Position numbers and translations under genes: made by a program. From contig NZ_OY764081.1 of the NCBI RefSeq assembly GCF_963667985.1, positions 310,001 through 374,000 of the forward strand: a stretch of DNA of 64,000 nt, given 5' to 3'. The stretch comes from an uncultured Methanocorpusculum sp. Lineage in GTDB: Archaea > Halobacteriota > Methanomicrobia > Methanomicrobiales > Methanocorpusculaceae. The number at the start of each line of letters is the position of its first letter. The stretch's first letter is position 1. The notes under the pieces were generated by a model, which did not search any database, had not been told where the DNA came from, and was given only the letters and a program-made list of their open reading frames with translations. Of this stretch, positions 18,904-27,206 are shown in pieces.

Positions 18904-18907
18904 ATTA

Positions 18908-20167
18908 TTACTCCTTGGTCTGATGCATTGCATCATGGATTTTGTTCATACCTGATTCCAGCATCATTTTTGCATCTTCTTTCGTTCGTCCTTCAGCTGT
19001 ACAGCGGATCTTCGGCTCGGTCCCGCTAGCACGAATCAGGCACCAGCCGTTTTCTTCTGATATTCGGATACCATCAGTTGGTTTGTCTGCGCCAAGTCCA
19101 AAAAGAATCTCTTTTGCATTCTTTGTCTCCAGAGCATCCCGAAGAATGGTGTATCTTGGCATTGCGTCCAGCTCTTCTGCAACATTCCATTCTCCCGATA
19201 TCTCGGCAAAAAGTGCTGATGCATAGGGTCCATCAGGGCAAAGAGAGTGTTTCGGGAAGATCCAGCTTCCCGAAGGCTCGCCACCAAACGTCCCCCACGA
19301 GATAAGTTCCTCAGAAACAAAACTATCACCAACCGGTGTTCTCCGGACTTCAGCGATCTCTTCAATCGCCATGGATGCGTCCACGGTCGTCACAACCTGT
19401 TTTGCATCCAGATATTTTGCAAAAAGCATGAGAAGATGATCGCCGTCGATATAACGTCCCAGATTGTCAAACGCCATCATCCGATCGGCATCCCCGTCAT
19501 TTACAACAGCACAGTCGGCACTGATTTTTTTCATCAGTCTAGGAATATGGAGAAGATTTTTTTCCAGAGGTTCGGATGGCCTGGCAAACTTTCCCGAAGG
19601 GTCGCAGTTGACCGGAATGACGGAAGCTCCGGACTCTTCAAAGAGTTTCGGTGTGATCTGACCTCCCGCCCCGTTTCCACAGTCTACGACTATGGTGAGG
19701 TCTTCCGGGATACAAACCGAGGTGAGGATCGCTTCTTTATGCGGCGTAATTAGATCAGCATCGGTAAAGGTGCCCTGTTCGTTCCACGAACTCCAGGACG
19801 GATGGTCTACTTCCTCTTCGATCTCTTTTTGCTGGGCGAGAGTATATGATGAGCCGTCGGATCGGAAAAGTTTGATGCCATTATAGGGTTCCGGATTATG
19901 TGAAGCCGTGATCATAACGCCTGCATCGGCAAATCCGGCACCAAAGGCAACGGTCGGAGTTGGGCATATCCCTCCGTAGACGACGTCTGCTCCGCTGCTG
20001 ATCAAGCCCGAAATAACCGCGTGTGCCAGAACATCCCTGCTGGTTCGTGAGTCAGTTCCAAGAACAACATGTTTTGCATTTTTTGCAACTGCAGCTCCAA
20101 CGATTGGTGCAAGAGAAAGTAGGCGCTGATCAAACATTTGTCTGATACCGGACGAACCAAAAAGCAT
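18908..20167 (-). CDS. glmM: phosphoglucosamine mutase (alpha-D-phosphohexomutase family)
   Basis: 419 residues. It opens with 'FGSSGIR' and has 'TASHNP', whose Ser is the phosphorylated catalytic residue, 'NDGDADR' for magnesium binding, and 'RASGTEPKIR' for the substrate phosphate. It converts glucosamine-6-phosphate to the 1-phosphate, matching its place between glmS and the two nucleotidyltransferases. A phosphomannomutase activity cannot be excluded because archaeal enzymes of this family can be dual. Confidence 0.93.
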   Translation of the reverse strand: MLFGSSGIRQMFDQRLLSLAPIVGAAVAKNAKHVVLGTDSRTSRDVLAHAVISGLISSGADVVYGGICPTPTVAFGAGFADAGVMITASHNPEPYNGIKLFRSDGSSYTLAQQKEIEEEVDHPSWSSWNEQGTFTDADLITPHKEAILTSVCIPEDLTIVVDCGNGAGGQITPKLFEESGASVIPVNCDPSGKFARPSEPLEKNLLHIPRLMKKISADCAVVNDGDADRMMAFDNLGRYIDGDHLLMLFAKYLDAKQVVTTVDASMAIEEIAEVRRTPVGDSFVSEELISWGTFGGEPSGSWIFPKHSLCPDGPYASALFAEISGEWNVAEELDAMPRYTILRDALETKNAKEILFGLGADKPTDGIRISEENGWCLIRASGTEPKIRCTAEGRTKEDAKMMLESGMNKIHDAMHQTKE

Positions 20168-20203
20168 AGTGAAATATTTTATGTATTGAATGGTGTTAAA
20201 TTA

Positions 20204-20794
20204 TTAGGTCCCATAGGGACACCAGGACTTTTTTCCAAGAAGAGCCGCAACGCCGGTACATGAAGGACCAAGAAACAGGAGTTCTTTTTCCAGGACGACC
20301 GCTTCATCGATTTCTGCGAGAAGATCGTCACTCAAAAGTGCATCGCCAGTCACAAGCACCACCTCGGCATCTTCCAGAAATAAGGCCTGTTGTATTCCCG
20401 GAATATCGCGGCCAAGGATGTAAACATTTTTTCTGGAAAGATGCTGAACCAGTTCTTCAAGACAGTCTTCAAAGTTTACTGTCGGACAGGGGCCAAGTTT
20501 TCGAATCAGCATCAGAAAACCGGCAACTACAGTAAGTGCCCCTGCCGCAGCAGCCTTTGTTTTCGGGGATTTCAGCGGCGCACCATAGAGATTTTCTAGG
20601 CGCATCTTTGCGCAGAACGGCTCGGTAGATGCAATTTCGGCGACCCGCCCTCCAAAACAAACCTGAAGACAACTGCCAGAACAAAACTGACAGACATGTT
20701 TTTCAGGCCTGCTTATATACACAAGATCTCCGTCTTCGGTACCTATTCCATGCGCAACGTCATGAAGTTTTTTTACAGCATCGTGTAATATCAT
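20204..20794 (-). CDS. Cys-rich uncharacterised protein, possibly metal-binding (weak DUF364 resemblance)
   Basis: 196 residues. A cluster CxxCxGxC-x3-C lies near residues 35-46, with further Cys at about 61, 103, 110, 179 and 192. That density suggests an iron-sulfur or metal site. The C-terminal half looks like a Rossmann domain with 'VYILGRDIP', 'EVVLVTGDALL' and 'LLFLGPSCTGVAALLG'; the last piece resembles the end of DUF364 (putative heavy-metal chelation) proteins. The start overlaps the end of the cyclase gene by 4 bases, so they are coupled. Function unknown. Confidence 0.55.
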   Translation of the reverse strand: MILHDAVKKLHDVAHGIGTEDGDLVYISRPEKHVCQFCSGSCLQVCFGGRVAEIASTEPFCAKMRLENLYGAPLKSPKTKAAAAGALTVVAGFLMLIRKLGPCPTVNFEDCLEELVQHLSRKNVYILGRDIPGIQQALFLEDAEVVLVTGDALLSDDLLAEIDEAVVLEKELLFLGPSCTGVAALLGKKSWCPYGT

Positions 20795-21321
20795 ACTATA
20801 TCCTCAAGTAACACAACTCTTGCGGGCGAGGCATCAGCCCCAATAATCTTCAGCGGCATCGCGATCATCTGATACACGCCGTCTTGAATATCGGCAAGAT
20901 CGAGAAGTTCTATAATGATGATGCCGTTTTTCAGCAAAAAACGATGGACATCATCATCTCCTATGGACGGAGTATCGCATCCAATTGTTTTGATACCGGC
21001 AAGCAGGAGTTTTTTTGCCGTCTCAACAGATAATGGAACGGCATTTTTGAAAAGAACAGCCTTACAGTTTTTTGTAGGCATGAGGGGAGAGATCACGACC
21101 TCGGCAAAAGTGATCAGGTTTTCCAATTCGAGTTTGTCGACAGGAATTCCATTTTCAAAATAATGTGCGGGGGCATCGATGTGGGTGCCGGTGTGCGTGC
21201 CAAGGGAAAGTGAGGAGATGAAGGCATCTCCTGTTTTTAATCTGGCCAAAGAAAATTCAGGATCACCGGGATATACATACATCCCGGGGCGCAGGCCGAC
21301 ACTCACATCATGGATCTTCAT
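20791..21321 (-). CDS. cyclase/kynurenine formamidase-like metal hydrolase
   Basis: 176 residues. 'HTGTHIDAPAHY' gives the HxGTHxDxPxH metal-binding motif of the cyclase family (PF04199), which includes kynurenine formamidase and isatin hydrolase. The Pro-Gly-Asp segment 'VYPGDPEFS' near the N-terminus is also typical. The length is slightly shorter than bacterial kynurenine formamidases and no tryptophan catabolism genes are near, so the substrate is unknown. It begins one base after sufBD ends and overlaps the Cys-rich gene. Confidence 0.88.
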   Translation of the reverse strand: MKIHDVSVGLRPGMYVYPGDPEFSLARLKTGDAFISSLSLGTHTGTHIDAPAHYFENGIPVDKLELENLITFAEVVISPLMPTKNCKAVLFKNAVPLSVETAKKLLLAGIKTIGCDTPSIGDDDVHRFLLKNGIIIIELLDLADIQDGVYQMIAMPLKIIGADASPARVVLLEDIV

Positions 21322-22431
21322 CTAAAATCCGTGGTCAGCCGAATCGATTGCATTTTCGATCTGCTTTTGGAGAGCATCCGGCAGACCTTCGATCCTGACA
21401 TCCAAGAATCCGCGGATGATGGTGGCGGTAGCTTCTTCTTCTGAAAGTCCGCGTGCCATGAGATATTCGATCTCGTCTCTGGCGATCTTTCCAACAGCCG
21501 CTTCGTGGGAAAGTTCGATGTCGACAACGCGTCCGTCGATCTCAGGAATCGCGTGCATAACGCCGTCTTTTAGGATCAGGCCGCGGCATTCGATGTGCCC
21601 TTTCGTTTGCGGGACTTCGGCAACGATGGCACCACGGGATATTATCGTCCCGCCGTTTGTAATGGCGCGGGTGATCAGTTCGGCGCTGGTGTTCGGCGCC
21701 TGAAGAATCGCTCTTGATCCGGCATCAATATGTGATCCGGTTCCGGCGACGATCACGCTCGAAAAGCGGGCGACCGCACCCTCGCCTTTGAGATAAGCGG
21801 TCGGATACATCTGGACCATTTTCGTCGGGCGCATGCAGACGTAATTAGAAAGGAACGTCCCTCCCTCTTCGACAATGGTTGCCGTACGCGGGAAGACTTC
21901 GATCTCTTCACCCCATGTATGGATCATCGTCGAGGTGACTTTGGCGTTTTTCCCGACATATATCTCATTGATCCCGTAGTGTGCCCCCTCTTTTGTTTTC
22001 AGAGAGCTTGCACATCCGGCGATCAGATGAACCTCGGATCCTTCTTCGGCAATGACGATGTTGTGGACCGTCTGGATCGTATCTCCCTGCATAAACATAC
22101 AGCTCTGAAGGGGAAAAGTGGTTTTTGCTCCTTTGTGGGCGATGATTACGTATCCTCTCTGGGGATGTTCGGAAACGTACTTCGTGTACTGATCTTTGTC
22201 TGCCGGGACGATCTTCCAGCAGTAATCCTTGAGCCACTCGTATTTTTCGAGTGCTTTTTCGATCATGAGTACTTCTACGCCTTCCGTCTGGGAGCCTGCG
22301 TGAAGGATGTGATCATTGACGAGGAGGAAGCTTCCTGCACGTCCTTCCAAAGAATCCGTGTGGATTCCGGTTAAGGCGAGGCGTTCTTTATCTTCGGGAC
22401 TGATCCCTGAGAATCCATTCATTTCCGGCAT
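21322..22431 (-). CDS. sufB: SufB/SufD family Fe-S cluster assembly scaffold
   Basis: 369 residues with the beta-helical SufBD core ('GSRAILQAPNTSAELITRAI', 'SRGAIVAEVPQTKGHIECRG') and the C-terminal 'LSHEAAVGKIARDEIEYLMARGLSEEEA' segment conserved in archaeal SufB. With SufC it forms the minimal SUF system in methanogens, assembling Fe-S clusters for the many ferredoxin-dependent enzymes. The start codon lies inside the end of sufC (13-base overlap). Confidence 0.93.
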   Translation of the reverse strand: MPEMNGFSGISPEDKERLALTGIHTDSLEGRAGSFLLVNDHILHAGSQTEGVEVLMIEKALEKYEWLKDYCWKIVPADKDQYTKYVSEHPQRGYVIIAHKGAKTTFPLQSCMFMQGDTIQTVHNIVIAEEGSEVHLIAGCASSLKTKEGAHYGINEIYVGKNAKVTSTMIHTWGEEIEVFPRTATIVEEGGTFLSNYVCMRPTKMVQMYPTAYLKGEGAVARFSSVIVAGTGSHIDAGSRAILQAPNTSAELITRAITNGGTIISRGAIVAEVPQTKGHIECRGLILKDGVMHAIPEIDGRVVDIELSHEAAVGKIARDEIEYLMARGLSEEEATATIIRGFLDVRIEGLPDALQKQIENAIDSADHGF

Positions 22432-23147
22432 GATATACAGTCCTTGTATCCTGATGATTTCACACTTTTGAGAATTTCACGCGGGTTTCCGCTGCACTGC
22501 AGATATCCGTCGATCAGAACGTATCCGACATCCGCCTCGAGATAATCAAGAATGTATCCCGTGTGCGTGATGATAAGTCCCGATTTGGTACGGGACTTCA
22601 TGTGGATCTCCTTCTCGAGAAGGGATGCCGCGGCGTTTCCAAGAAGGGCCATATTTTCCACATCGACACCGCTTTCCGGCTCATCCAGCATTACAAATGA
22701 CGGATCCTGAACAGTGAGCTGCAGGATCTCACTGCGCTTAATCTCGCCACCGGAGAATCCCGCATTGACGTCTCTGTCAAGGAATTTCGTCATGTGCAGC
22801 TTTTCCACGATTATTGGGATCCGGGCTTCATCGATGTTATTTGTCGCATTGATGAACTTGCCGAGTTTCAGACCGGATATTGTAGGCGGACGCTGGAACA
22901 TGATACCCATTCCAAGTTTTGCACGTTCGTGAACCGGTTTATTCGTGACATCAACGCCGTTGAAGATTATTTTACCGGAGGTTACTTTGGAAGAAGCAAA
23001 GCCCATAATTGTACGAAGAAGGGTGGTTTTTCCTGACCCGTTTGGGCCGAGGAGGACATGGGTCTGTCCGTCAGGCACGGTTAATGATATGCCGTGCAGA
23101 ACTTCACGTCCGCCAACTTCCACATGCAGGTTTTCGATTTCAAGCAT
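22419..23147 (-). CDS. sufC: SufC, Fe-S assembly ATPase (ABC type)
   Basis: 242 residues. Walker A is GPNGSGKTT, the Q-loop is near 'IMFQRPP', the ABC signature is FSGGE, and Walker B is 'VMLDEPESGVD', which together with 'IITHTGYILDY' (switch His) is the SufC pattern. It powers the SufBC scaffold. It is the first gene of a four-gene minus-strand run through sufBD, the cyclase-like gene and the Cys-rich gene. A 240-bp spacer separates it from the divergent mrf-like genes. Confidence 0.95.
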   Translation of the reverse strand: MLEIENLHVEVGGREVLHGISLTVPDGQTHVLLGPNGSGKTTLLRTIMGFASSKVTSGKIIFNGVDVTNKPVHERAKLGMGIMFQRPPTISGLKLGKFINATNNIDEARIPIIVEKLHMTKFLDRDVNAGFSGGEIKRSEILQLTVQDPSFVMLDEPESGVDVENMALLGNAAASLLEKEIHMKSRTKSGLIITHTGYILDYLEADVGYVLIDGYLQCSGNPREILKSVKSSGYKDCISCRK

Positions 23148-23324
23148 GAAAAATCACGTAAGTGTTATGTTGTCTGTAATTGTAAAGATGTGTATTTGAT
23201 CAAGTTATTTTCCGAAGTTCAGCAGGATAATTCATCATTTTTCTGCACATAATTTTGAACGCAAAATCCACTTAAATTTTGAAAATAATTCCAATTTGTG
23301 TTTAAATTATGATTTTTAAAACGA

Positions 23325-23345
23325 GGTGCGAGGCATTATCGCACC
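23325..23345. repeat. 7-bp perfect inverted repeat upstream of the mrf-like promoter
   Basis: GGTGCGA and TCGCACC flank a 7-nt spacer. It is located about 14 bases before a TATA-like element and within the divergent spacer between sufC and the mrf-like genes. It could be an operator or a small hairpin; function is inferred only from position. The rest of the 23148-23387 spacer is AT-rich and otherwise featureless. Confidence 0.45.
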
Positions 23346-23357
23346 GCGCGGTCCGGG

Positions 23358-23368
23358 GTATATATACT
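23358..23368 (+). promoter_or_regulatory. TATA-box-like element for the mrf-like genes
   Basis: The sequence GTATATATACT lies about 25 bases before the ATG at 23388. That spacing is what archaeal leaderless transcripts show between TATA box and start codon, so transcription may begin at or next to the 23388 ATG. Confidence 0.5.
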
Positions 23369-23387
23369 CTCGAGTAGATTTTTGTTT

Positions 23388-23540
23388 ATGACGAGCATTG
23401 CCTTAAACTCAATCGCAAAACGTGCAGAAGGATACACCATTATTCAGAGAAGAAATCAGCTTTCGAAACTTTGCTGGTTCGCATCCGACAACTCTGAATC
23501 GGGAGCCTTTGAAAAAGATCAGAATTACCTTATCTGCTGA
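23388..23540 (+). CDS. 50-codon ORF in frame with and just upstream of the mrfB-like gene
   Basis: An open frame of 50 codons, MTSIALNS through a UGA at 23538-23540. It sits ~25 bases after a TATA-like element and is in the same frame as the MrfB-like ORF that starts at 23550, three sense codons after the UGA. The MrfB ATG has no clear ribosome-binding site. The ORF could be a leader peptide, a separate small protein, or the original N-terminus of the exonuclease now cut off by a stop codon. I recognise no family. Confidence 0.4.
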   Translation: MTSIALNSIAKRAEGYTIIQRRNQLSKLCWFASDNSESGAFEKDQNYLIC

Positions 23541-23549
23541 TCTGATTCA

Positions 23550-24494
23550 ATGCAGACTCTCAGCAAGGCATTCAGACCGGGAATATTTCTGAAAACCAAT
23601 CCCTCAAAGGCGGGTTATGGAGAGATTCCCGGAACATATGAGATCGAGACACCGGAGGGTGTCTGCCTTGCGAAAAAAACCACATGGAACTACTCCGATT
23701 ATTGTATTTCTGAAGAAAGGGTCCGGGATCTGTGTATGCGTGAATTGACACTCGTCCAGGGGATTGGTCCGCGGCGTGCGTTTGAACTACGCAGAAAAGG
23801 GTGCATGTTTCTCACTGATTTGGGAGATACCTGTTGGAAAGACAGTGCATCCGAGATCGCCGATGTTATTGAAAATGACACTCCAAAAGATATCTGCCGC
23901 ATTTTTCACGAGGCGCACAGAGGGAATGACCCGCTCCTTCTGGGTTTTTCTCATGCTCTTCCCAAAGAGGATCTTCTGTATTTCGATATCGAAACTCTTG
24001 GCATGTTTCATTCGCCGATCATTCTTTTTGGATGCGGTTTCTGGAAAGAAAATGAGCTGACCGTCGTTCAGTATCTGCTTCGTGATATTAAGGATGAACC
24101 TGCCGCTCTCTATATGACGAATCAGATCTTCAGAGAACACTCTCATGTGGTCACCTTCAACGGAAAAGGGTTCGATGTCCCGTATCTGAACAATCGCCTC
24201 TCCTATTACGGCGAGCGGACGCTTTCCCCCAATCTGCATTTCGATCTGTTATATCCTACCCGCAGATTATACGGGCGGGACATTCCCGACTGCTGTTTGG
24301 GAACTGTTGAAAAATATATCCTGCAGAGACCGAGAACCGACGACCTGCCGGGATATCTAGTTCCGATATATTATCAGGATTATCTGCGTACCCAAAACGT
24401 TTCAAAACTCATTCCCATCATTGAGCATAATGAACTTGATGTCGCAAATCTCGCTCTCCTCCTCAGAACTGAATGTGAGGCCATCTATGGATGA
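23550..24494 (+). CDS. MrfB/YprB-like DnaQ-fold (RNase H-like) exonuclease
   Basis: 314 residues. The exonuclease core begins at 'LLYFDIETLG' with D146 and E148, continues with D209 in 'NGKGFDVPYL', and ends with H293 and D297 in 'EHNELDVANL', giving a complete DEDDh set. Residues 66-84 resemble a helix-hairpin-helix ('VQGIGPRRAFELRRKG'). In Bacillus, YprB/MrfB is the exonuclease partner of helicase YprA/MrfA in repairing mitomycin C lesions; here the helicase gene follows with an 8-base overlap, which supports the same pairing. Bacillus MrfB has a longer C-terminus with TPR repeats that is absent here. Confidence 0.82.
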   Translation: MQTLSKAFRPGIFLKTNPSKAGYGEIPGTYEIETPEGVCLAKKTTWNYSDYCISEERVRDLCMRELTLVQGIGPRRAFELRRKGCMFLTDLGDTCWKDSASEIADVIENDTPKDICRIFHEAHRGNDPLLLGFSHALPKEDLLYFDIETLGMFHSPIILFGCGFWKENELTVVQYLLRDIKDEPAALYMTNQIFREHSHVVTFNGKGFDVPYLNNRLSYYGERTLSPNLHFDLLYPTRRLYGRDIPDCCLGTVEKYILQRPRTDDLPGYLVPIYYQDYLRTQNVSKLIPIIEHNELDVANLALLLRTECEAIYG

Positions 24495-26703
24495 AGACAA
24501 TAACGACAATATGTACATAAAATGTGAGGAGGCGAAAGATCCAAAGGTTCAAAGTCCTCACTCCCCAGTCTCGGATAAATTCAAGAATTACCTTGCAGAG
24601 AAAAATATTCGACTCTATACTCATCAGGCGGATACCTTCGATCACATTTTGGAGGGGAGGAATGTCATTATTACCACTCCAACCGCTTCCGGCAAAACCC
24701 TGGCTTACACGCTTCCCGTTTTTGAGGGTCTGATCGCAAATCCGGAAGCGACTGCACTCTTCATATATCCAACAAAAGCACTGACCCGCGATCAGCTTCT
24801 CTTCCTGAAAGCTCTCGACGCTGATCTTCGCGCACGCACAAAACCGGCAATCTATGACGGAGACACCCGGCAGGACCTTCGTTCAAAGATCCGGTCCACC
24901 TCGCGAATCATTCTCACCAATATGTATGAACTCCACCAGATTCTTGCATGGCGGGGGAAATGGGGGGATTTCTGGGCAAATCTCTCCTATATTGTGGTGG
25001 ATGAAGCACACAAATACCGGGGAATCTTCGGATCCAACACCGCTCTTCTCATGAGAAGACTGCGCCGCGTCTGTAATTATTACGATGCCAAGCCGCAGTT
25101 TCTCCTCTCATCGGCAACTTTAGGAAATGCCGTGTCTTTTGCCGAGACCTTTACCGGCCTGCCGTTTGTCGAGGTAAATAATGACGGATCACCGCGGGCA
25201 AAACGCATATTTCGCATCTACTCTCCGCAGAACAAAAGCAGTATATCGGCCGCCGCCGAGCTGGTAACTTCTCAAATCCATGCAGGAATGCAGACCTTAT
25301 GCTTTACCCGTTCACGAAAAGCCGCTGAGATCACTGCCATACGATGCAGGGAAGAGTAGCCTGCTGGGAAAATTGCATCTTACCGCGGGGGATATCGCCC
25401 GTCCGAGCGGCGGGAGATTGAATCGGCTCTGAAAACGGGGAGCATGTCCGGAGTAATCAGTACAAACGCATTGGAAGTCGGCATAGATGTTGGGGGTCTT
25501 GACTCAGTTGTTATAAGTGGGTTTCCCGGGTCTATGATATCTGTTCTCCAGCAGGCCGGCCGTGCCGGAAGAAACCAAAAGGATTCGGTCATCACCTTTA
25601 TTGCAGGGCAAAATCCCATCGATCAGTATTATGCCAGAAACCCCGAGGCCTTTTTCAATGCTCCCAAGGAAGAAGTGATCCTTGGAATCTGCAATCCATA
25701 TATTCTCTCATCCCATCTTCTGTGTGCCGCCGCCGAACTGCCCTACAGAGCCGAGCGTGACCGGGAGTACTTCGGGGATGCGGCCGCCGATATCATTGAA
25801 TCTCTCAAAGAAAACCATCTCCTCGCCAGTACATCGAAAGGGTATGTCTACTGCGGCGGGGAAAACCCGGCCCAGAATACACCCTTCTTTGAAATGAATG
25901 AAACTTCATGGTCGGTACGTTATGAAAATACCACCCTTGAGACCATGGATGATAATCAGGCATACAGGGAAGCATATTTTGGGGCAGTTATTTTTCATCA
26001 GGGTGAACGATACCGTGTCGAAACCATAGATCCGGAACTCCGCATTATCAGGGTAGTAAAAACATCCGACATCTATTCCACCCGACCGATAATAAGTACG
26101 GAAATATCCATTACTGCCAGTGAAAAAAACAGAAGACATCATAACCTTATCGTAAATTACGGGGAAGTTCAGGTTTCATCACAGTTACGCGGCTATTCGG
26201 TGATCGAATATGATCAGACTGTAACTACCTGCGAACTCGACATTCCTTCAAGGCAATTCACGACTAAGGCCTGCTGGATCATTATTGATGAGGAGTGCGG
26301 AGTGAGTGTTGAAGCATTTCCCGGATCTCTTCATGGAGTCGAACATGCTCTCATAGCTGCAATGCCGCATAATGTATTGTGCGACAGGTCCGACATCGGC
26401 GGGGTGGCAACCCCATTCCATAGTGATACCCTTGCTCCAACCATTTTTATGTATGATGGTGTGAAAGGAGGAATAGGTCTCACTGAAAAAGCAGCAGACC
26501 TTTTTCCAGATATTCTTACCTTTGCCCATGAACTGGTAACCGGCTGTTCCTGCAAAGAGGGATGTCCATCATGTATTCATTCTCCAAAATGCGGAAATAA
26601 TAATCAGCCCTTAAATAAAACCGGCACGATTGTTCTTCTAGAATATCTTCAAGGCGAATCCAAAAAACCGTTGTCTATAAATAATCCTGATGTGAATTCT
26701 TAA
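24487..26703 (+). pseudogene. MrfA/YprA-like DEAH helicase interrupted by an in-frame UAG
   Basis: The combined frame would encode 738 residues. The first part (24487-25356, 290 codons) has the Q-motif-like region, TPTASGKT at 64-71, DEAH and SATLGNA. A UAG follows at 25357-25359. The same frame then reads on without a gap: 28 codons later the next ATG is at 25444, and the intervening codons encode 'SYRGGYRPSERREIE', a strongly conserved start of RecA domain 2 in this family. The rest has 'STNALEVGIDVGGLD', 'QQAGRAGR' and a C-terminal four-Cys zinc site (CSC...CPSC...CG) as in MrfA. So only one codon disrupts an otherwise intact helicase. It is either a recent nonsense mutation, a read-through codon, or a sequencing error. 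No pyrrolysine genes are visible in the window. Confidence 0.88.
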
Positions 26704-26717
26704 TATAGGTTTAAACC

Positions 26718-27011
26718 ATGAAAATCGAGCATATTGGTGTATCATCCGCAGCATTTGTTGTGTGAGGAGTATTGGCCGTCCTCTGGGCAATCCTTGGAAT
26801 AATCAAAGGTGTCCTGCTGATGTTCAATCTTCAGCTTGACGTAGGATTCACAGTTGGACTTGGTTTAGGTGTTGTCGACATCCTCGCCTACTTCATCATC
26901 TACGCACTCGCAGGATTCATCATCGGCATGATTGCCGGAGCAATTTCTGCAGTTGCCTACAACAAAACCGTCAAACTCTTCGGCGGGCTTGAAATCTCAG
27001 TGAAAGAATAA
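26718..27011 (+). pseudogene. small archaeal membrane protein with an in-frame UGA at codon 16
   Basis: From ATG 26718 the frame reads MKIEHIGVSSAAFVV, then UGA at 26763-26765, then continues GVLAVLWAILGIIKGVLL to a stop at 27011 (97 codons in total). The N-terminal 'MKIxxIGVxSAA' is the usual beginning of a small two- to three-helix membrane protein seen in many methanogens, so the frame appears interrupted. Translation could restart at TTG 26772 (79 residues), but the GAGGAG before it is only two bases away, which is too close. Function unknown. The end has 'LFGGLEISV', typical of the family. A T-run at 27028-27035 may terminate the transcript. Confidence 0.65.
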
Positions 27012-27162
27012 AAATTAACCAAGTTATCTTTTTTTAGAAATCAACTGCTTTCAGGCATTTTAAAACAAAATTACGTCCTGATCGCCATTACTACATCATT
27101 TTCATAGAAAAGCCGAAATATTATCGAACAAAAACAGACCAGACGTCTCCCAATTGAAAGAA

Positions 27163-27194
27163 CAAAAAATAAGAATGTATGTGAGAATCTCACA
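27163..27194 (-). terminator. palindromic hairpin and T-run after the first TBP gene
   Basis: TGTGAGAATCTCACA (27180-27194) is a perfect palindrome with a 3-nt centre. On the minus strand it is followed by a T-rich tract (ATTCTTATTTTTTG). It lies 13 bases past the TBP stop codon and looks like its terminator. The 27012-27162 stretch otherwise holds no gene that I can see. Confidence 0.6.
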
Positions 27195-27206
27195 ACGGGT
27201 GATTGA

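Noticed and set aside
25357-25359. Pyrrolysine at the helicase UAG
   Set aside because: No pylT, pylS or pylBCD is seen in the window, no methylamine methyltransferase is near, and Pyl use in this lineage is not expected. Kept only as a remote alternative to nonsense mutation.
26763-26765. Selenocysteine at the small membrane protein UGA
   Set aside because: I see no SECIS-like hairpin or Sec machinery, the family has no redox role, and Sec is not known from Methanomicrobiales.
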